This document shows, piece after piece, positions 11,801 through 25,928 of a stretch of DNA of 64,000 nucleotides. The position numbers were made by a program, and so were the translations under genes. The DNA is taken from positions 81,475,133 to 81,539,132 of the forward strand of contig CM031858.1 in NCBI GenBank assembly GCA_018697195.1, given 5' to 3'. The notes beneath the pieces were generated by a model. It made no database searches and was not told the origin of the DNA. It saw only the letters and a list, made by a program, of their open reading frames with translations. Each line of letters begins with the position of its first letter. Position 1 is the stretch's first letter. This DNA comes from Certhia americana (lineage: Eukaryota; Chordata; Aves; Passeriformes; Certhiidae).

Positions 11801-14800
11801 TGCACAGCCCCATCTTCTCATTCTCAGAAACCTACTCCTGGATATTTCAAGGGCTAGTGTTCTGTACTCTGCTTGCTGTCCTGTAACTTACTATGCTGTT
11901 GTATCTATGGTCTGAAAGGTCAAGTTCATACTTTACAAAGTCACTCAGTTTACCTTTAAAATCAGGCAAAAAATTGTGTTGCTTCATTTGTAACTCTGTA
12001 TTTCACACAGGTTTCAATAATGCTTTTATATCAAAGGGTAATGTTTTATGTGTTACATTTACTGCCAGTTGTTCTCAGTTCTTCAGCACGTGAATAAAAT
12101 AGGAGAAAAGATGATGTGGTATATTTTGTCTCTAGAATCACTGTTGTGGATTTTTGAAGTCTTGAAGTCAATGAGAATTGGAAATAGCTTTTGTGTGGAA
12201 TTAATGGGATATATATATAAACTACCCCTGAAATACAGGGTGTTGTCTCGTCTTATCTATAAATCAGAAGTATTGGTTAAAAGCAACCACTGACATTCCC
12301 CAAAGCTCCCACCTGGAAGAACTAGCTCAGTTTACCTCTGGGTACAGAGTGTTGAGCAGTATTTGGAAGTGGGTAGCAGTAGAAAACAGGCATAGCATGA
12401 GAAGATACATTTCGGAAGAACAGGTGGCAGCTGTCTTATTCTGATCACCCTCTGGTGCTGTTGAATGATTTTATTATCCATTTTAATGGTTAAATAGAAA
12501 TTTTTATAAATTTGTGACAATAATCATCCAGCAGTTTGTCTCTACTGAAAAGGTGTGTTAGGAACTTGGGAAGAAGATTCCCTTTTTTTGAGTTCTCTTT
12601 CTGATGCAGAACATCACACTTGATGTTCATCCATGCCTAAAACCTGTGAGTGAAATTTCAGTGCTACTGAAATCAAAGGCAAGACTTACTCTTGATAGGA
12701 GAGTTTGAGCAGTCCTAACCAAATTATGAAGAGCCATGAGACTGTTGCCCTCTCCCAAACCATCTGATAGACAAATGAACTGTGGCAGAAGGGGATCAAA
12801 CAGGGAATTTCTTCCCAAAGTAGCATAGAAATCAATGTAATTGCAGAAACCACAGGAATCTTAGAAGCCAGGATGTAAGCTGTGTACTTTGGGAAAGAAT
12901 GAGCTCAGAGTTATTAAGGCACATTTACGACTCTGCATGACCTTCTTCTACCAGCTTCCGCCTAACTGGCAACAGAAACCCAGACTGAAAACAGCAGCCT
13001 GAGGTCTTCATTTATTTTGCAGTAACCTAGATTTAAAAAAAAAAAAAACAACCCACAACCCAGAACTGTGTCAGCACTGTGACTGATGTTCTTATGACAA
13101 CACAGGTGATTCAGAGCTTCTGCCTAAATACTGAGGGCAAAACAATACTTCAACAATACCCTGGTGCCTGGGTAGCTCTAGTTGTGCAGTCTCCCTTATG
13201 ATTCATGGAGAGAAGAGCCCAGCATTAGGGTATGACTCATGGTCAGGAGTGTATCCTAGGATGAGATAAACTCTACTGATGTGCCTATGTCTGCTTATTG
13301 ACTATAAAGGTGCCCTAGGCAGCTATCTCAGATGTAATTTTGTGTTCAGCACACTTCTAAAGGTGAATGACAATGAGTTGTATCCCTAGCCTGACTTAAA
13401 TCCAATTCTAAGTGCTTGGTGTGACCTTGTGTTTCTGTTTTAGCCTCGATTTTGTTGATTGGACTGGTATATTACATCAGTGCATGAGAGCTTTACCCAG
13501 TAACTTTGGAAGGAGCCTGAAATGCAACATAAATCTTGGGTGTTTTTGTATTGTTGTACTTTCCCCCTGCCAGTGCAGTTTGTATGAAACAAACATGACT
13601 TTGAATATTTCAGTTTCCACTTGACACTCTTTAACACTAAATATTTCTAAGATTAGCACAGTAAGGGTGCTTATACTGAGGTTTGCTATCCCAGGAGTTG
13701 CACTGTACCACTGGATATTAATCACTGCTGAACAGGCATATCTTAAGATCCTTCGAAATACATTCGTTCCTCCAACCCAGCTTGCTGACATCTTTGAATT
13801 TAGTAACAATGGACTTTCTCTTGCATTATTTAGATGATTAATGAAAGTCTCCAACCATACTGAACAGACTAATGTGGAGTCTTGTTAACCACGTAGCAGA
13901 ACTGTGACTATCAGTTTCACATCCTTTACAGATTTTGGTCTTGGTTGCCTCATATCCTTGTGAAAATTCAACATGAGATCCTACCAAAATCTTTATCATT
14001 TATAAATTCCATTGCCTTTCTGCTATTCACAGGGCATAAAATTCTGCTAAAGATGCACATTACTTTGATTTCATGTGACTTATTCATAGAAAGAACCTGT
14101 TCTAGCTATGATTTATTTTTTGTGCTATCTTTGCACTTAAGTTTTTTATTCTAACGCTTCCCTAGGAATTTATCTTAATCAGAAATTCCCCAAGTCCTTC
14201 CTTGCATCCCTTGTAAGAGTACATGCTATGGTTTTTTTCCTAGATATTTTGTTTTTCCATGCTCCTAGAGATAGTGATTTAGTTGTTGTACTTCAGCCTG
14301 GTTTTTAAGTAATTTTACATGAAATTTGTCCACACTGAACAGCCGGAGGATATTTAATTTAGCTTAGCTATTTCATCTCTCTTTAATGCAGAATTTCTAT
14401 GCCACTAATATAGCCTCTTCTAAAACTGAGTGATTATCATGGATAATATCTTTTTTTCTTTGTTTTACTAAAAATTTCTCCTTACTGGTACCATATGTCA
14501 GTTACTTCCTGTCTTGAGTAATGAACTCATGCTGTAACTCTTTTTTTTTTTGTTAATGAATGAATTAATAATGAAATGGGGAATATTAATAATGAAAAAG
14601 GGAATAAACTGTTTACTGTGTCTGGAAAATGTACAAATGTGCCTAAATTTCAGTCAGGAAAATTCAGATTAAATGTTAGTAATTTTTTTTTTTTTAATGA
14701 CAAGGGCACTGAAGCCATGGAAAAGATTGTCTAGTGGGTCTCTGGAGCTACCTTTCACTGTGATTCTTTGAAAACAGGCTGGTCAAATTATCTTCTGATT

Positions 14801-14822
14801 TTTTTTCTTGTTGGTTTGTTTG

Positions 14823-14826
<4 letters not shown>
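8856..14826. other. Non-coding unique sequence
   Basis: This long AT-rich stretch has no supported gene. Open frames such as 11616-11915 (99 residues, plus) and 13477-13854 (125 residues, minus) show no recognisable family. A perfect hairpin lies at 10189-10214 and a run of A near 13034. Confidence 0.6.
10189..10214. repeat. 26-bp hairpin with 12-bp perfect arms
   Basis: TTTAAAGGTCCA and TGGACCTTTAAA are exact reverse complements with a 2-base TC spacer. The stem is too short for a typical microRNA precursor. It could form a cruciform or bind a dimeric factor, but no function can be assigned. Confidence 0.7.

Positions 14827-14855
<29 letters not shown>
14827..14855. repeat. 29-base T homopolymer
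   Basis: An uninterrupted run of 29 T is followed by CTGTAACTGCAG. The run looks like a homopolymer microsatellite. The polypyrimidine tract plus AG resembles a splice acceptor, but the sequence after it does not stay open in a convincing frame. Confidence 0.85.
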
Positions 14856-14871
14856 CTGTAACTGCAGAGGA

Positions 14872-17189
14872 ATGGACTATTTACTGAAGTTCTTTTTCTG
14901 TGGTTCTATGGAAGCTAATCTAATTTTTCTGGTGAAAAATAAGGCTGTAGATTTTGTGAATACAAACTGCAAGCTGTAGGTTGTATTTGCTGCTTTGTAT
15001 TCTTCTGGCAACACTGTGCAAAAATCAGCCAGTTTGTCCATCTGCCTCTCGTATGACACTCCTCTGGCTGCTGAAGGCAATGTCAGGTTATGTAACATAG
15101 AGGCTTCTGCTGGGGTGACCCATATATCCTAGAAGAGATAGTCTGAATCTACAGAGGAGTTGAGATCTGAGCAGGGACAGGAGAGCGAAGCTCACAAGAA
15201 AAGTGCAGAGACCTGTGAAATGTTTATACCTGTGACCTTGACAGATTTGCTTTGGTTCCCACAAACCTCTTATGTGGGACCTTTTCAGGTCTTGAGCCTC
15301 TTGAGCAGGAGGCAGTGAAAGGGTCCCATTAGCCCCCTTTCAGCCTTCCTTGCGCTATAGGCTAATAATAAAATATTTTCCAGATATTTTAATGCAAATC
15401 TGCCTGTTCTCTGCAACACTTAATTTTGACAAAGACAAGTTGCTGCTGCATGAAGTATTTGATTTTGGAAACACCTTAATTCTACAGGTTGATTATGTAT
15501 AGAGATACAAACCAACTCCCTACTTCTGCCATGTTTGTTTTGATGTGGCTGTAGGGAAGAGCATTTTTTTTTTTTTTTACCCCATATTTTTGTCATGGTA
15601 TGTGAGGCTTAAACAGAGCTTCTCCTTGTGGGTACCCACAGGGAAAGGAGGATGGACCTTCATTTCACTCTCTCAGAGCTTAGACTTAATTACAGCCTTT
15701 CCAACAGTTAGGACACAGGGAATAGAGCAGTCAGGGCTCTGCCTTTACTATGTTGAGCTGGCCAGTAGAGCATGCTGTTCACTTGAAAACATGGTAACAA
15801 TATTTTTCCCCATTCCACCTTTCCTCTGGAACTCGGTATCTTAATTTTAGATTCAGCAGAGAACTGTGGCCCAACATGACTGCATGAACTTTCCTACAGT
15901 TCAGATTATCACAATTATCAGGTTTGATCAATCCTGAATTATTTATGATTCATTCTAAAATATCTTCTATGTGACTGACATTGTTGCATAAGAACTAGGC
16001 CAATGCATCTTCAGTTATCACTTAAAAATCTGGTCTACTCTTGTGTGACTCAAATAGCAAAACTCCATAAGGAAAATTAAAACAAAGAAGGAAAAAACTG
16101 GCATATGGGATGCCTGTCTCTCCTGTAAAACATTGAATTGTCAGGAAAAGGCAACTAATTTTGTGTTATTTTGTATGAATCCTCGTCATCTCTTGGATTA
16201 CTTTTTCACAGGCTTTAATCTTCTAGACATTCAAATGAATTCCTCTCATAATTAACTGTCAATCAATCATACAAAGGATTACAGAATTTATTTTTTTAGG
16301 CTAAACTTCTTTTAAAAAAGGTGAATATTTGGGTGCACAAGAGCATTAGAATTTATGGCATTTAAATGTTATAATACATGTTTAAAAGACTTAAGTGGAC
16401 TTTTGACAGGGCACGCATAAAACATTTAAGTGAAGTTTGGCTTGGGTAGAAGATTGGCTAAGTAAACATGTATCAGCTTAAAACCTGTTCTTACAGTACA
16501 AATTTTCCTCATTTCAGAGGTATCCACCATTATTCTAACAATTACTCACCATTCTGTGCTCTTCAGCATGATGTGATTATTTACTGCTTGAGTATTCAGA
16601 AACCACAGAAGCTCATTCTGCCTTTGAACAGACATTCATATCCTTATAACTTTCTGGGTCAGAGGGAAGAAGGGCAGAGGGAAGAGTGAATAGACGTATT
16701 TATTTTATGCAAGTCATCTGTAAACTCTGTCATGTAAATAAAATCTAGGACTCTTGAATATATTGAATGATTATTTATCAGTGGCTTAATGGGGGCAAGA
16801 CATGCCAACCTTTTTGAAATCTTTTCAATGTGCATGGTGGCTGTTTTGCCTAACAGTGTAATTAATTTGTTTATTTTTCTTTTTTTTTTTGATCTATGAC
16901 TGTCATGGAAATGATGCTTTGTGTTTCTGTTTTTATTTCTGTAAATTCACTGTGCATTTTTCCATAGCAAAAGCATGTGTGTCAATTAAGATACTATCTT
17001 AGCACTGCATAGTTTGTAGTCTAAACATGTCTCTGGTTCATTTTGAGAACCAATTCAGTTTCGTTGTTTTTCCTCAGTTCTCCAAGAGCTCAGTCCAGAC
17101 TGCATATCTGTGCCACATGCACTGGTGGAACAATAGTTATATAAGAAGATAAATAGCAGGACTTATAAATTAAGAGTTAAGAAGCTGAA
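14872..17189. other. Non-coding unique sequence
   Basis: No gene or repeat family is recognised. Open frames of about 60 to 99 residues (for example 15545-15844) are without domains. Confidence 0.6.
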
Positions 17190-18070
17190 GGTAGGGTGTC
17201 TCCAAGTATTGCGGTCACTCTCTTACAGCCAAGCAAAAAAGGACTGAGCTGCAACCCAGAAACATTATTTTTGTGTGGAATGCTGAGAGTTTCAGGTTGC
17301 ATTTGCTACCCTGTACACCTGGCATGTGCCAGGTCCTTGAGGGCACCAATGGCCCTGACCAATGTTGCTCTGTGCGTGAGCTGTGTTGTGCATCTGTGCA
17401 GAATTCTGTCTTCTGCTATTCCTCATTTGTCACTTGGATTTCCCATCTTGACACCAGATCTGATTTGCTGCCTTGCCCTTGTCTGGTGACTGCTGTTCTG
17501 CTGGGGAATTGTGCAGTTCTCACCCACCTTGCTCTGCCTGTCCACCGTGGATCTGTGCCAGAGTGAGGGCAGACCCTGCTTGTGCTGTTATCCTCCTGGC
17601 TCACGGATCAGCTGTGCAGCCCTCCCACCACTCCTGTGTGACCCACAGGTCCTGCAGCAGTCCATGGCTACAGTACAGGGGGCAGCTGGCAGCCTATCAG
17701 CCCTCTTTAGTACCCTCTGCACCCAAACTAATCCCTGCTCATTTTGGGTGAGATCATGGGGACTTTTTAGTTGCCTGCAGCCAACCTTTGCTGCCTTCCC
17801 AAGGCCCAACCCAATGGGCATTAGGTGCTCAGCAGAAATAACTTAATAGTCCTTCCTGATGGTCCTAGACTGGGCACCCCTCTGCAATGCAGCTGCTCAG
17901 GGGCCCCATGCTTCAGGAGTCTGGCGTCCTGTTCAGTCCTTTAGAGCAGCTTTCTGGGGACTGTGTTCATGCAACTCTGTCTAAGGCTGTCTTCTGGAGC
18001 TCTGGCAAGGGAGTCACTTGGCTGCTGACAGCATTCATGACACTGGATGTGGAACCTGCATCTCTGTAAT
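17190..18070. other. GC-richer block with dense open frames, unassigned
   Basis: This block is visibly richer in G and C than its neighbours, and stops are sparse in several frames on both strands (plus 17196-17489, 17273-17566, 17473-17751, 17511-17846; minus 17588-17821). The conceptual peptides are dominated by Cys, Leu, Ser and Pro from CTG/TGC-rich DNA and look like no protein family. It ends sharply near 18070 in AT-rich sequence. It may be an old retroelement piece, for example a LINE 5' region, or an exon of a non-coding transcript. I cannot tell which. Confidence 0.35.
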
Positions 18071-21000
18071 TGTTGGAAATTGTTGCTTTGCACCATAAGT
18101 CCCTATTTTTCACATTGATGCAGGCTTCCTTGCTCAGCTTGATATCATTATATATATGGAGGTAATTTCTTGTTTCCCAAAAGTGGTCTGGATTTTTTTT
18201 TTTTTTTCAATGATGGGACATTTGCTTTAAAGGTTAAGCTGCAAAGCAGAAAGATAATTGTCTTTACATCTCTTCACTCATGGTTGATTTTATTCATAAA
18301 CCTTTGTGACTTCTGTTCTTAATGTGCTCATTCCTGGCATGAAATAAAACTGTTTACTTTAGAAATTGCATAGTATGGATAAAGCTGTCCAGCCATTAAG
18401 TCTGCTCAGAAAAAAATGGCTTTAAACACAGCAAACAAAGATTGTGGAACTGTTATTACTTGATCAGATAGGAATATCTTCATTTTTAAGATATCCATTA
18501 TGTTACAAGAGCACATTTAACAAGACATTTGTTAAATGTCTTTCCATCCTTAAAAAAATAAAAATCTTTACAGTTCATGTCTTGACTTATTTATGGATTC
18601 ATTATGCCAAAGGTGTCTCTGTTTCTTTGAACTTTCTAAAAGGAGATTTGCCCAAATTAGGAAAAGTAAGTTCCTTCTAGTGCTATACAGAATTTGAAAA
18701 TAAGAGGCCAAACTTCAATTTATTAACTTTGGGAGCACATGGTAGAGCTTTGCAAGCTATTTTGATGTACTAGGCAGGCCTCCTTGGCATTTCCAAGAAA
18801 TTAATAGCTTAAGACTGTTAGATAGAATCAGCTTCTATTGTGTTGTCAAGGGACATTTTTTATTTATTTTAGCCCAACATGGAAATATGAACATCTATTA
18901 TCCAGTCTGTGAGGGCCACTGAATGTGACATTGCATTGTTCATGAAGCTGATCAGTAATTATGGTTCACAATGAAGTGTTTCAAATTATAAAGATACTGG
19001 TTCATCATTTTTGTACTACTGTTCTGTGTAGTGATAAAGTTTATTAATACTTGTAAAAGCTAGATTTAGATTGTGATTTTATACCTATAAAAATCAAAGT
19101 TAACATTCCTCTACAAGTTCATCCTGCCCCCCAGTAAATGGATATGTGGGAGAATTCTTCATCACATGCTTGTGCAAAACTGTGTAGTGGGACATATTCT
19201 TAGATAATAAGAGCGTGCTACTAAGGAATAACATTGCATAACAATCTGTGCTATATTTTAATAATAGTAATATGTTTAACTCAGTCTGTGTTTCAGAATT
19301 GCAGTCCAGTAACTGATTTTATAATGTCAAGTAGTGCATTCTGTGACTAATGCTGACTGCTGGTAGGGTTGGGTTTGGGTGTTTGTTTTTATTCTATCAA
19401 ATAACTCCTTATTTCTCCTGTAGGACTCTTCTTTCTCTGTTTTTCTCTCTGGGTGCTGAAGGAATTTGCTACCTCTAGACCAGGACAGAGACTGAACATT
19501 TGCAATGAGGAGAAAGGAACTTATTGTATGTACATTAATGTTCTGCATATGGAATGGCAGAAATCACCAAAAGACATGTACTAGAAAGCTATGAAAGCTA
19601 TATTGTTTATAGGTGACAAGATTGGAGTCTGATTTGTCATGCTGAACAAGACACTCTTCTGTTTTGATGATGGCCTTTAATGACATCCCTTTAAGTCTTG
19701 GTAGCCCCTGCCTCAAATCACCCTCTTTTGTTGCATGGCAGCAAATGTCTTACACGTATTGTATTCTGTGTTTGTAGTATCAGGATAAAGACCTAGATTT
19801 TTAATTTCTTTTTTTAATCTAAAATATTCTGGTATAAAGATATGGATCACTTCATTTCTATAACAAAGTTGGGTTGAGAAAGTCCAAGGAAGACTTTTCA
19901 TTTGCTGTCTGTCCTGTTTTTGGTTTTCACTAGGATTTGAGGGCAATGCATAAAGTTGAAAAGGTAACGATGTCTGTAAGAAGGTTGACGACTTTGTCCA
20001 TTAATCGAAAAGGGTCAAACAGGAGCTTCCCATCTGACTTGCAAAATAGACTGCCGTTCTGTGCCATGATGATTCTGCATTGGGCTTTCTCACTTTCTGT
20101 AGAATGCTGATTGCCTGGTAGAATGTTCTTTTACCTTTGCCTATGTTAACAGGTACAGGTAAGGTTCTGGGAATCTCCAGAAGTAGTAACTATTTGTGGA
20201 CAAAATTATTTTATGCTAGTATTGGAGCATGCTGAAGCTCTCTAGGTGGGTATCGTGCTCTCTTGCCAGCTAACCTTGGACAGATTGTTCCTTGGCACCT
20301 CTTAACTCTTGCAGCCTTACACCATAAATTCTGTGTCAGTTCCTGTCTGTTTCCTTTCCTCCAGCATCTTGTCAAACTGTTCTATAAAAGGTTGTGGACT
20401 TTTGCTAATGGTCTGCCAACTCTTTCTATAAGGCATTGTCTTCTCAGTCAGCAGTTTTTAAATGCCAGCTTGTGGTTGCAGTGGACTCTCTTGCTTCTCA
20501 TCCTTCCAGTAATTATCTCCTTCCCTTCACCTTTCCTGCAACCTCTTTCTACAGCTGGTTGATGACAGATCATTCATGTCTACCAATCTGGATTACTCTT
20601 ACAGTTTTCCAGACAATATGTTTCTTCCATAATGCATCCAGCAAATTGTTGCTATTAACCAATAACATGTACATGACTGTCTCATTCTGAAACTTCTAAT
20701 GGCATTTATTGTTGACAGGTTCAGGACTTTCCAGAAGAATTGTTTTTATTTTTTACAGAAAAAAGGTAAATATTGTTAAAATACATACATATACAATACA
20801 TTTACTATATCAAGACATAAAAATAGATAAATAGATAAAAGCCCTATCACTCAGTTCTATCATCTTCATTCAAAATAACTTGTACAGCTCCTCCAAAAAG
20901 TCAGCATTTCTCTCTGAACTGTGAGAGTCCTGTACACACATGGGACCAACTAAACCCCTGTGTTGTCATCTTGCTTACTTTAGAAATAGTCATGGAACCA

Positions 21001-21409
21001 CTTTATGCTTTTTTTTTTTTGTGAGAAAACTATGTAGAAGTTTGTGAAACAGCTACTCCCAGAATTGTTTTTGCTCGGTAGTACTATCTGTACTCTTAGT
21101 TAACCTTCCTTCAGAACTAGATTTGGTCATATCAGGATTTTATTTTTTCAGATGAAAGTGAGAGCTGATTCAGGTACAGCTGCCACTTTTAACCACATAA
21201 CATCCACATCTGTTCATGCTGGACAAGTACAGTGCACTTCTTCGCCGTTTTATCAGTGAACTCAATAACAGGATGCCGAGGATTTCAGTTTTGTCTTCAT
21301 CCCTGAAATGACTTGAACAATGGATGTATCTTTTCTTAATAAAGAAATGGGGACACTTTTTCAGAATAGGGAAAACTTTGGGTGCTTCTATATTGCTCGT
21401 TTAAAGAGA
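18071..21409. other. Non-coding unique sequence
   Basis: This is AT-rich sequence with short unassigned open frames only. A short GATA-like run occurs near 20822. No gene, RNA or repeat family is supported. Confidence 0.6.
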
Positions 21410-22218
21410 TCATAGCTTTTTTCTTGTCTGATATTGATGTGTGCTTGTTGCCACACAAGTCTTGGATGAGAAACTTCTTCCCTCCAGTGGCATCTCTACC
21501 AGTGTACAACAAGGAAGGTTTTTCTCATCTTTTCTGGATGTGAGCGAGTTAGTGAATGGAGGGGCAATTAATCTACAGCAGATTTCCTGGTAAAGGTAGG
21601 ACTTAAGGTGCCAGCAAATGTGTGTTAATTCTAGGCTGGTGTTGAAACTCTGCCACAGACAGATGGAGTGAGCTAGGTGATTCGTTTGACTGACTTGTCT
21701 GCTGTGGGATGAGTGAGTTGCTGTCTGGAACCCTCTGGCTGTGCTGCTTAGCTCCTTGTTGACTACAGAGGAAATCCTGACACTTGCATTAGGAGATGAA
21801 TTCCATACTTGGAGTTCAGCTGAGAATGCATGTCTTTCTGTCCTCGCTTCCATGTCAGTTTCTGTATTTTCTGTGAAGCCTACTTAACAAAAAATTCAAT
21901 ACAAAAATCCTTGAGCCAGGCAGAGAACTAGAGTTGCATTCCCAGAGCTGTGGCTGTTTTAACGTGCTTGGAGACCGTAATCACCCTATTGCTTAGCAAA
22001 CTGCAGTGGTGTAGAACTCCCACTTTCTGAATCTCGTTCAAGCTGTGGCATGAGTGATGTACCAAGAGAGCTGGTCCGGGAAAGGCTGCTGTGCCGACCT
22101 GGGACACTTCTGGACATGCAGTTACTCTTCCTGGACTTGAGATCAGAGACTGAAGTGCACGTAGTGTTTGGATGCCTTGGAGATTAGGTGTCAACTGAGT
22201 GGAAACCAGAGAAGGCAC
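21410..22218 (-). other. Two adjacent unassigned minus-strand open frames
   Basis: Minus-strand frames of 147 residues (21410-21853) and 96 residues (21928-22218) lie 74 bases apart. The first is the longest open frame in the window outside the LINE. Neither has a recognisable domain, signal peptide or membrane segment. Composition is Ser/Thr-rich without low-complexity repeats. They could be chance frames, parts of a non-coding transcript, or a decayed repeat. I do not call a gene here. Confidence 0.2.
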
Positions 22219-22697
22219 AATTCTGCAGTCTAGTTACTTTCAGTTTTGCCTTAGTCCCATTTTATGTACCTACATTTATTTTATTTACCTCCAGAAATAC
22301 GAAACTGCAGTAAGTAGATTTGTTATTAAGCGTTTTAGTACCAACACCTTTCTGAAATGTGTTCTTCAATTTTTTTCCACTGTGAATAACTTTATTATTT
22401 TTTTAAAGTTATGTTACACAGTTACTTCAGAAAGTATTTCTTCAGCCTATGTTCAGACAGTAGTAGAAAACAAGGGATCTTTAAATCATCTTTTTTCATC
22501 TCAATTTTACAGAGCATAGTGCACTTTCTTTCAATTCTCCTGTTCTCACTGATGCCCTTCATGGGTTTTTTCCTTCCTTGTCACACCTCACATTCTCTAC
22601 TTATTTAATTATATGTATATATTTTTAAGCGTTATCCGGCTAATATTTACCTTTGAACTTTTTAATTAAGATTCCACTGTTGTACTGCACTTATCAC

Positions 22698-22738
22698 TTT
22701 TTTTTTGTTTAGGGTTTTTTTTTGGTTTTTTTTTTTTC
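22698..22738. repeat. T-rich tract with G runs
   Basis: Long T runs are punctuated by GGG and GG. It belongs to the recurrent G/T low-complexity class described in the findings. Confidence 0.7.
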
Positions 22739-25700
22739 TGCCTGGAGGGAACTACAGCTCATTTATTGTCATTTTCTTACTAAATTTTTTTCCTGAAGGT
22801 TATTTCTCCAAAAAACAAAGACATGTGTTTGCATATATTGCTATATTCACATTATTCAATCTACTGGGCATTATTATTGTCAACTATTGATTAAATCCTC
22901 TTTGTAAATGGTTCTTCTGGATATATTGGTATGATGAGGTACTGTATAATTGTGGTGCAGATTTTGATCCTTAATACTGCTTGTTCTGTTCACATGACTT
23001 AGATCATCATAATTTTTTAAGTGATTAATTGAATTAAGTAATTTACATTTGTATGCTATCAGCAATTTTTTTCTGCCTGTTGTTTGACCTCTTTTTTGCT
23101 GTGCATTATAGCTGTAATCACCAAAACACCTACTGAGATGATAGATGGACCCAAGACCTGAGTCGCCCTAGGGGAAAAAACTGTTGGGTATTTTTTTCTT
23201 CTGGATTTCTTTTTGTGTTGGGTTTTGGGTTTTGTTTGGACATTTTGTTTTCTTTTTTTGTCTTGGTGAATGTAACAGGTTATGCAATGTGGACAGTATC
23301 TTGCCCAAGGCTGATTTTAGGTTTGGTTTGGGAATAAGATTATTGTGTGTTCTCTGGGCAGAAGGGCTTCTGTTTGACAGTAGACTGATGTCCTGGTAGT
23401 AAATTCCAGCTCCCTTCTACAGACAACCTTTATGTGGAAAAGTGGCCATGGTAGTTTTGAGTGTATGGCTTCTCTGATAAACACACGTTTAGTTTAGCTT
23501 TGCAAAAAAACACTTGGATATGTAAATTAAGGCTGCTTGGAGCCAAGTCTAAGCTGCTTTCTGGATGTTATGCAAGGTTTACGCAGTGATTACTGAGCAT
23601 TTCCACAGAAGGGTAGCAATTACCACTGCAACCCTTACATTAGATGACACATACACAAATAGTGAAATACTGGAAGAGAAAAATAAACCTAGTCTGAACA
23701 ATACCCACAGATTAAAACAACTATGAGCAATGCATAATGAGGGGATCAGTGAAAATGAGGTGCTAAACCTTTAACCTCAAGGATGAGTACAGGACAGCTG
23801 GGGAACCAGGACAGATATCTGCAAGTTTAGGGTGCAAAAGCAAAACATGCCTCACCTGATGGCAGACCATTCCTGCTGGATGCTCTTCTGTGCAGTCTGT
23901 GTGCATTCCCTTTCCTCTGGCTGTGCTCCTCTTGTAGGGGAAGTACACTTCTGATCAGATTTATAGATGAAAAATGACAGAGTGGATAGGATTGGGAGCT
24001 GTGGGAAACAGTCCACCACCTGCACCTGTGTGTTTCCCTGAAATTCTTAATCTTATTTGAAGAAGACTGAAAAGGAAGGCAATGGGGCACACAAGGACAT
24101 CACAAACTGAGCTAGGTTAGCCAGATCTGGAATCCATCTTGAGAAATTGAAGGTATCTATGGGTCTGTGCTAGCAGACTTCCAAGGAAGGGCTGAGGAAA
24201 GGTCTGAGCTGGAAACAGGAGGATTCTTTGATCCAAGTGAGTAAGCTTGGGTGCAAAACCAGCTTCTTCCATTCATGAGCACCTAAGATGAGTTTTTATT
24301 ACTGTATCTTAAGCATTAGCTGTGCTTTTGTTCAGTGCATAGAAAAACATATTTTATTCTTCTTAGTGGTTGTTATTTGATTTCTTTCCAGATGTCTCCT
24401 TGAACTTTACTGCTCTTCCTTTTCAGACTTGTAAATACACTTCAGGGAAGCTACTATTTTCTGGTGACATTAGAGACAGGAAGGCAGAGGAAATGGTGGA
24501 TATTCCCAGTTATGGCTCTCTCCTCCCTTTTAGTGTCTTTGTCTTTTTTCGTTTAAAGCTATGATTTAATGACAAACAGGTTTTGATCTGGGAACAGATG
24601 CAGACCTTTCAGCTTTCAGTAGCACTGGGCAACCAAGTTGTGTGTGCAAGAGAAGAAGGGAAACAAAGGAAAACCGGAAAGATACTCTGCAGCTGTGAGA
24701 TACTGGTGCAACTAAACCCACTCTAAAGATTTCACCCCTTCCTTTTTTAATTGAATGTTCAGGCCATGAAAGATACAGCAAAAGAAGGTAATTACAAGGC
24801 ATGTTGAATTCTACTTTGATTCCAAACACAAAATGTGTTTTACTTCAAATATATGTCTATTTCATCACTACTTTTTTCACTTTTCTTCATATCTGTATCA
24901 ACGCAGAGTAGTTTACCTTCTTAAAGTTGTGGTTTTCACATCTTCTGTTTCTGGGGAGAATAGGGAAAAATCTTTACCTAGGTTTTGCCTGGTAAATTCA
25001 ATGAATTGAATACATAGCTTATATAAACCTACATAGTGTACTTTATCAGTGATTTTTGTGTGCTATTAACATGACTAATTATAAGATTTTGTGCATTATA
25101 AGTGAACTGTTATTTTATTGAATGCACTAGTAGCAGCCATTTAGGACACTACTTACAGATTTTGACAGTTCAGCATAATAAAAACTAAGGAGATTAGCTA
25201 GGATGAGCAGGACTGACAGCAGAATGATATTCCTTATTTGAACACTAAACAAATTCTAGTCACATGAGGTTTTAAACTTATTTTTCTTCCTCTTACAGAA
25301 AATTGGTTAAAACTGCTTTTTATCTATATCCGACAAGTTATATTGAGGAAGAACGAATTGCCATGGAGCTTGCTAGCACCTTTTACATTTTAATTTGAAT
25401 TTTCCAACTAATTTATTTTTTAACTCAATGGATATTTTCAGGTGAAAATAAGTTTTGATTTTTGACAAAGTTAACACATTTCAGTAACTCTGCTTTTAAA
25501 CATAATTTCATGCGTAAGTATAGATATGAAAAATACATATCAAATTTATTTTCTAAATTTCCTCAGTTTTTTTTAAACAGAATTTGCTATTTAGTGACTG
25601 AATTTGAAAGCGAGCAGAATTTATCTCTCTCTGTTAGCTTCTCATTTTCTTTATAGTTTTTCTGGGGACATTTATAGGAAACTGGGGAGAAATTGATCAG

Positions 25701-25879
25701 AAAGTGTTAGATTAGGCTCGAAATATCCTTCCTTCAATCATAACATGCACGTGGAAATTAGCAAAAATGTAGAGACTCTAAATGTTACAGTAGGAAACAG
25801 GATATAGAAATTTAAGCAGTAAGTAATTTTCAGGTTTCTTTCTCAGAAAAATCTAATTTTGAACTTCTAACTGGTTAAT

Positions 25880-25928
25880 TTATATATATATTATATATAT
25901 ATTTAATATATATATATTTTATTTATAT
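25880..25928. repeat. (AT)n microsatellite, interrupted
   Basis: About 49 bases are almost purely alternating A and T, with TT and TTTAA interruptions. It is self-complementary and probably length-variable. Confidence 0.85.

Noticed and set aside
14827..14900. T29 tract plus CTGCAG as a splice acceptor
   Set aside because: The motif is strong, but it follows automatically from a T homopolymer, and the sequence after it gives no sustained recognisable frame or donor.
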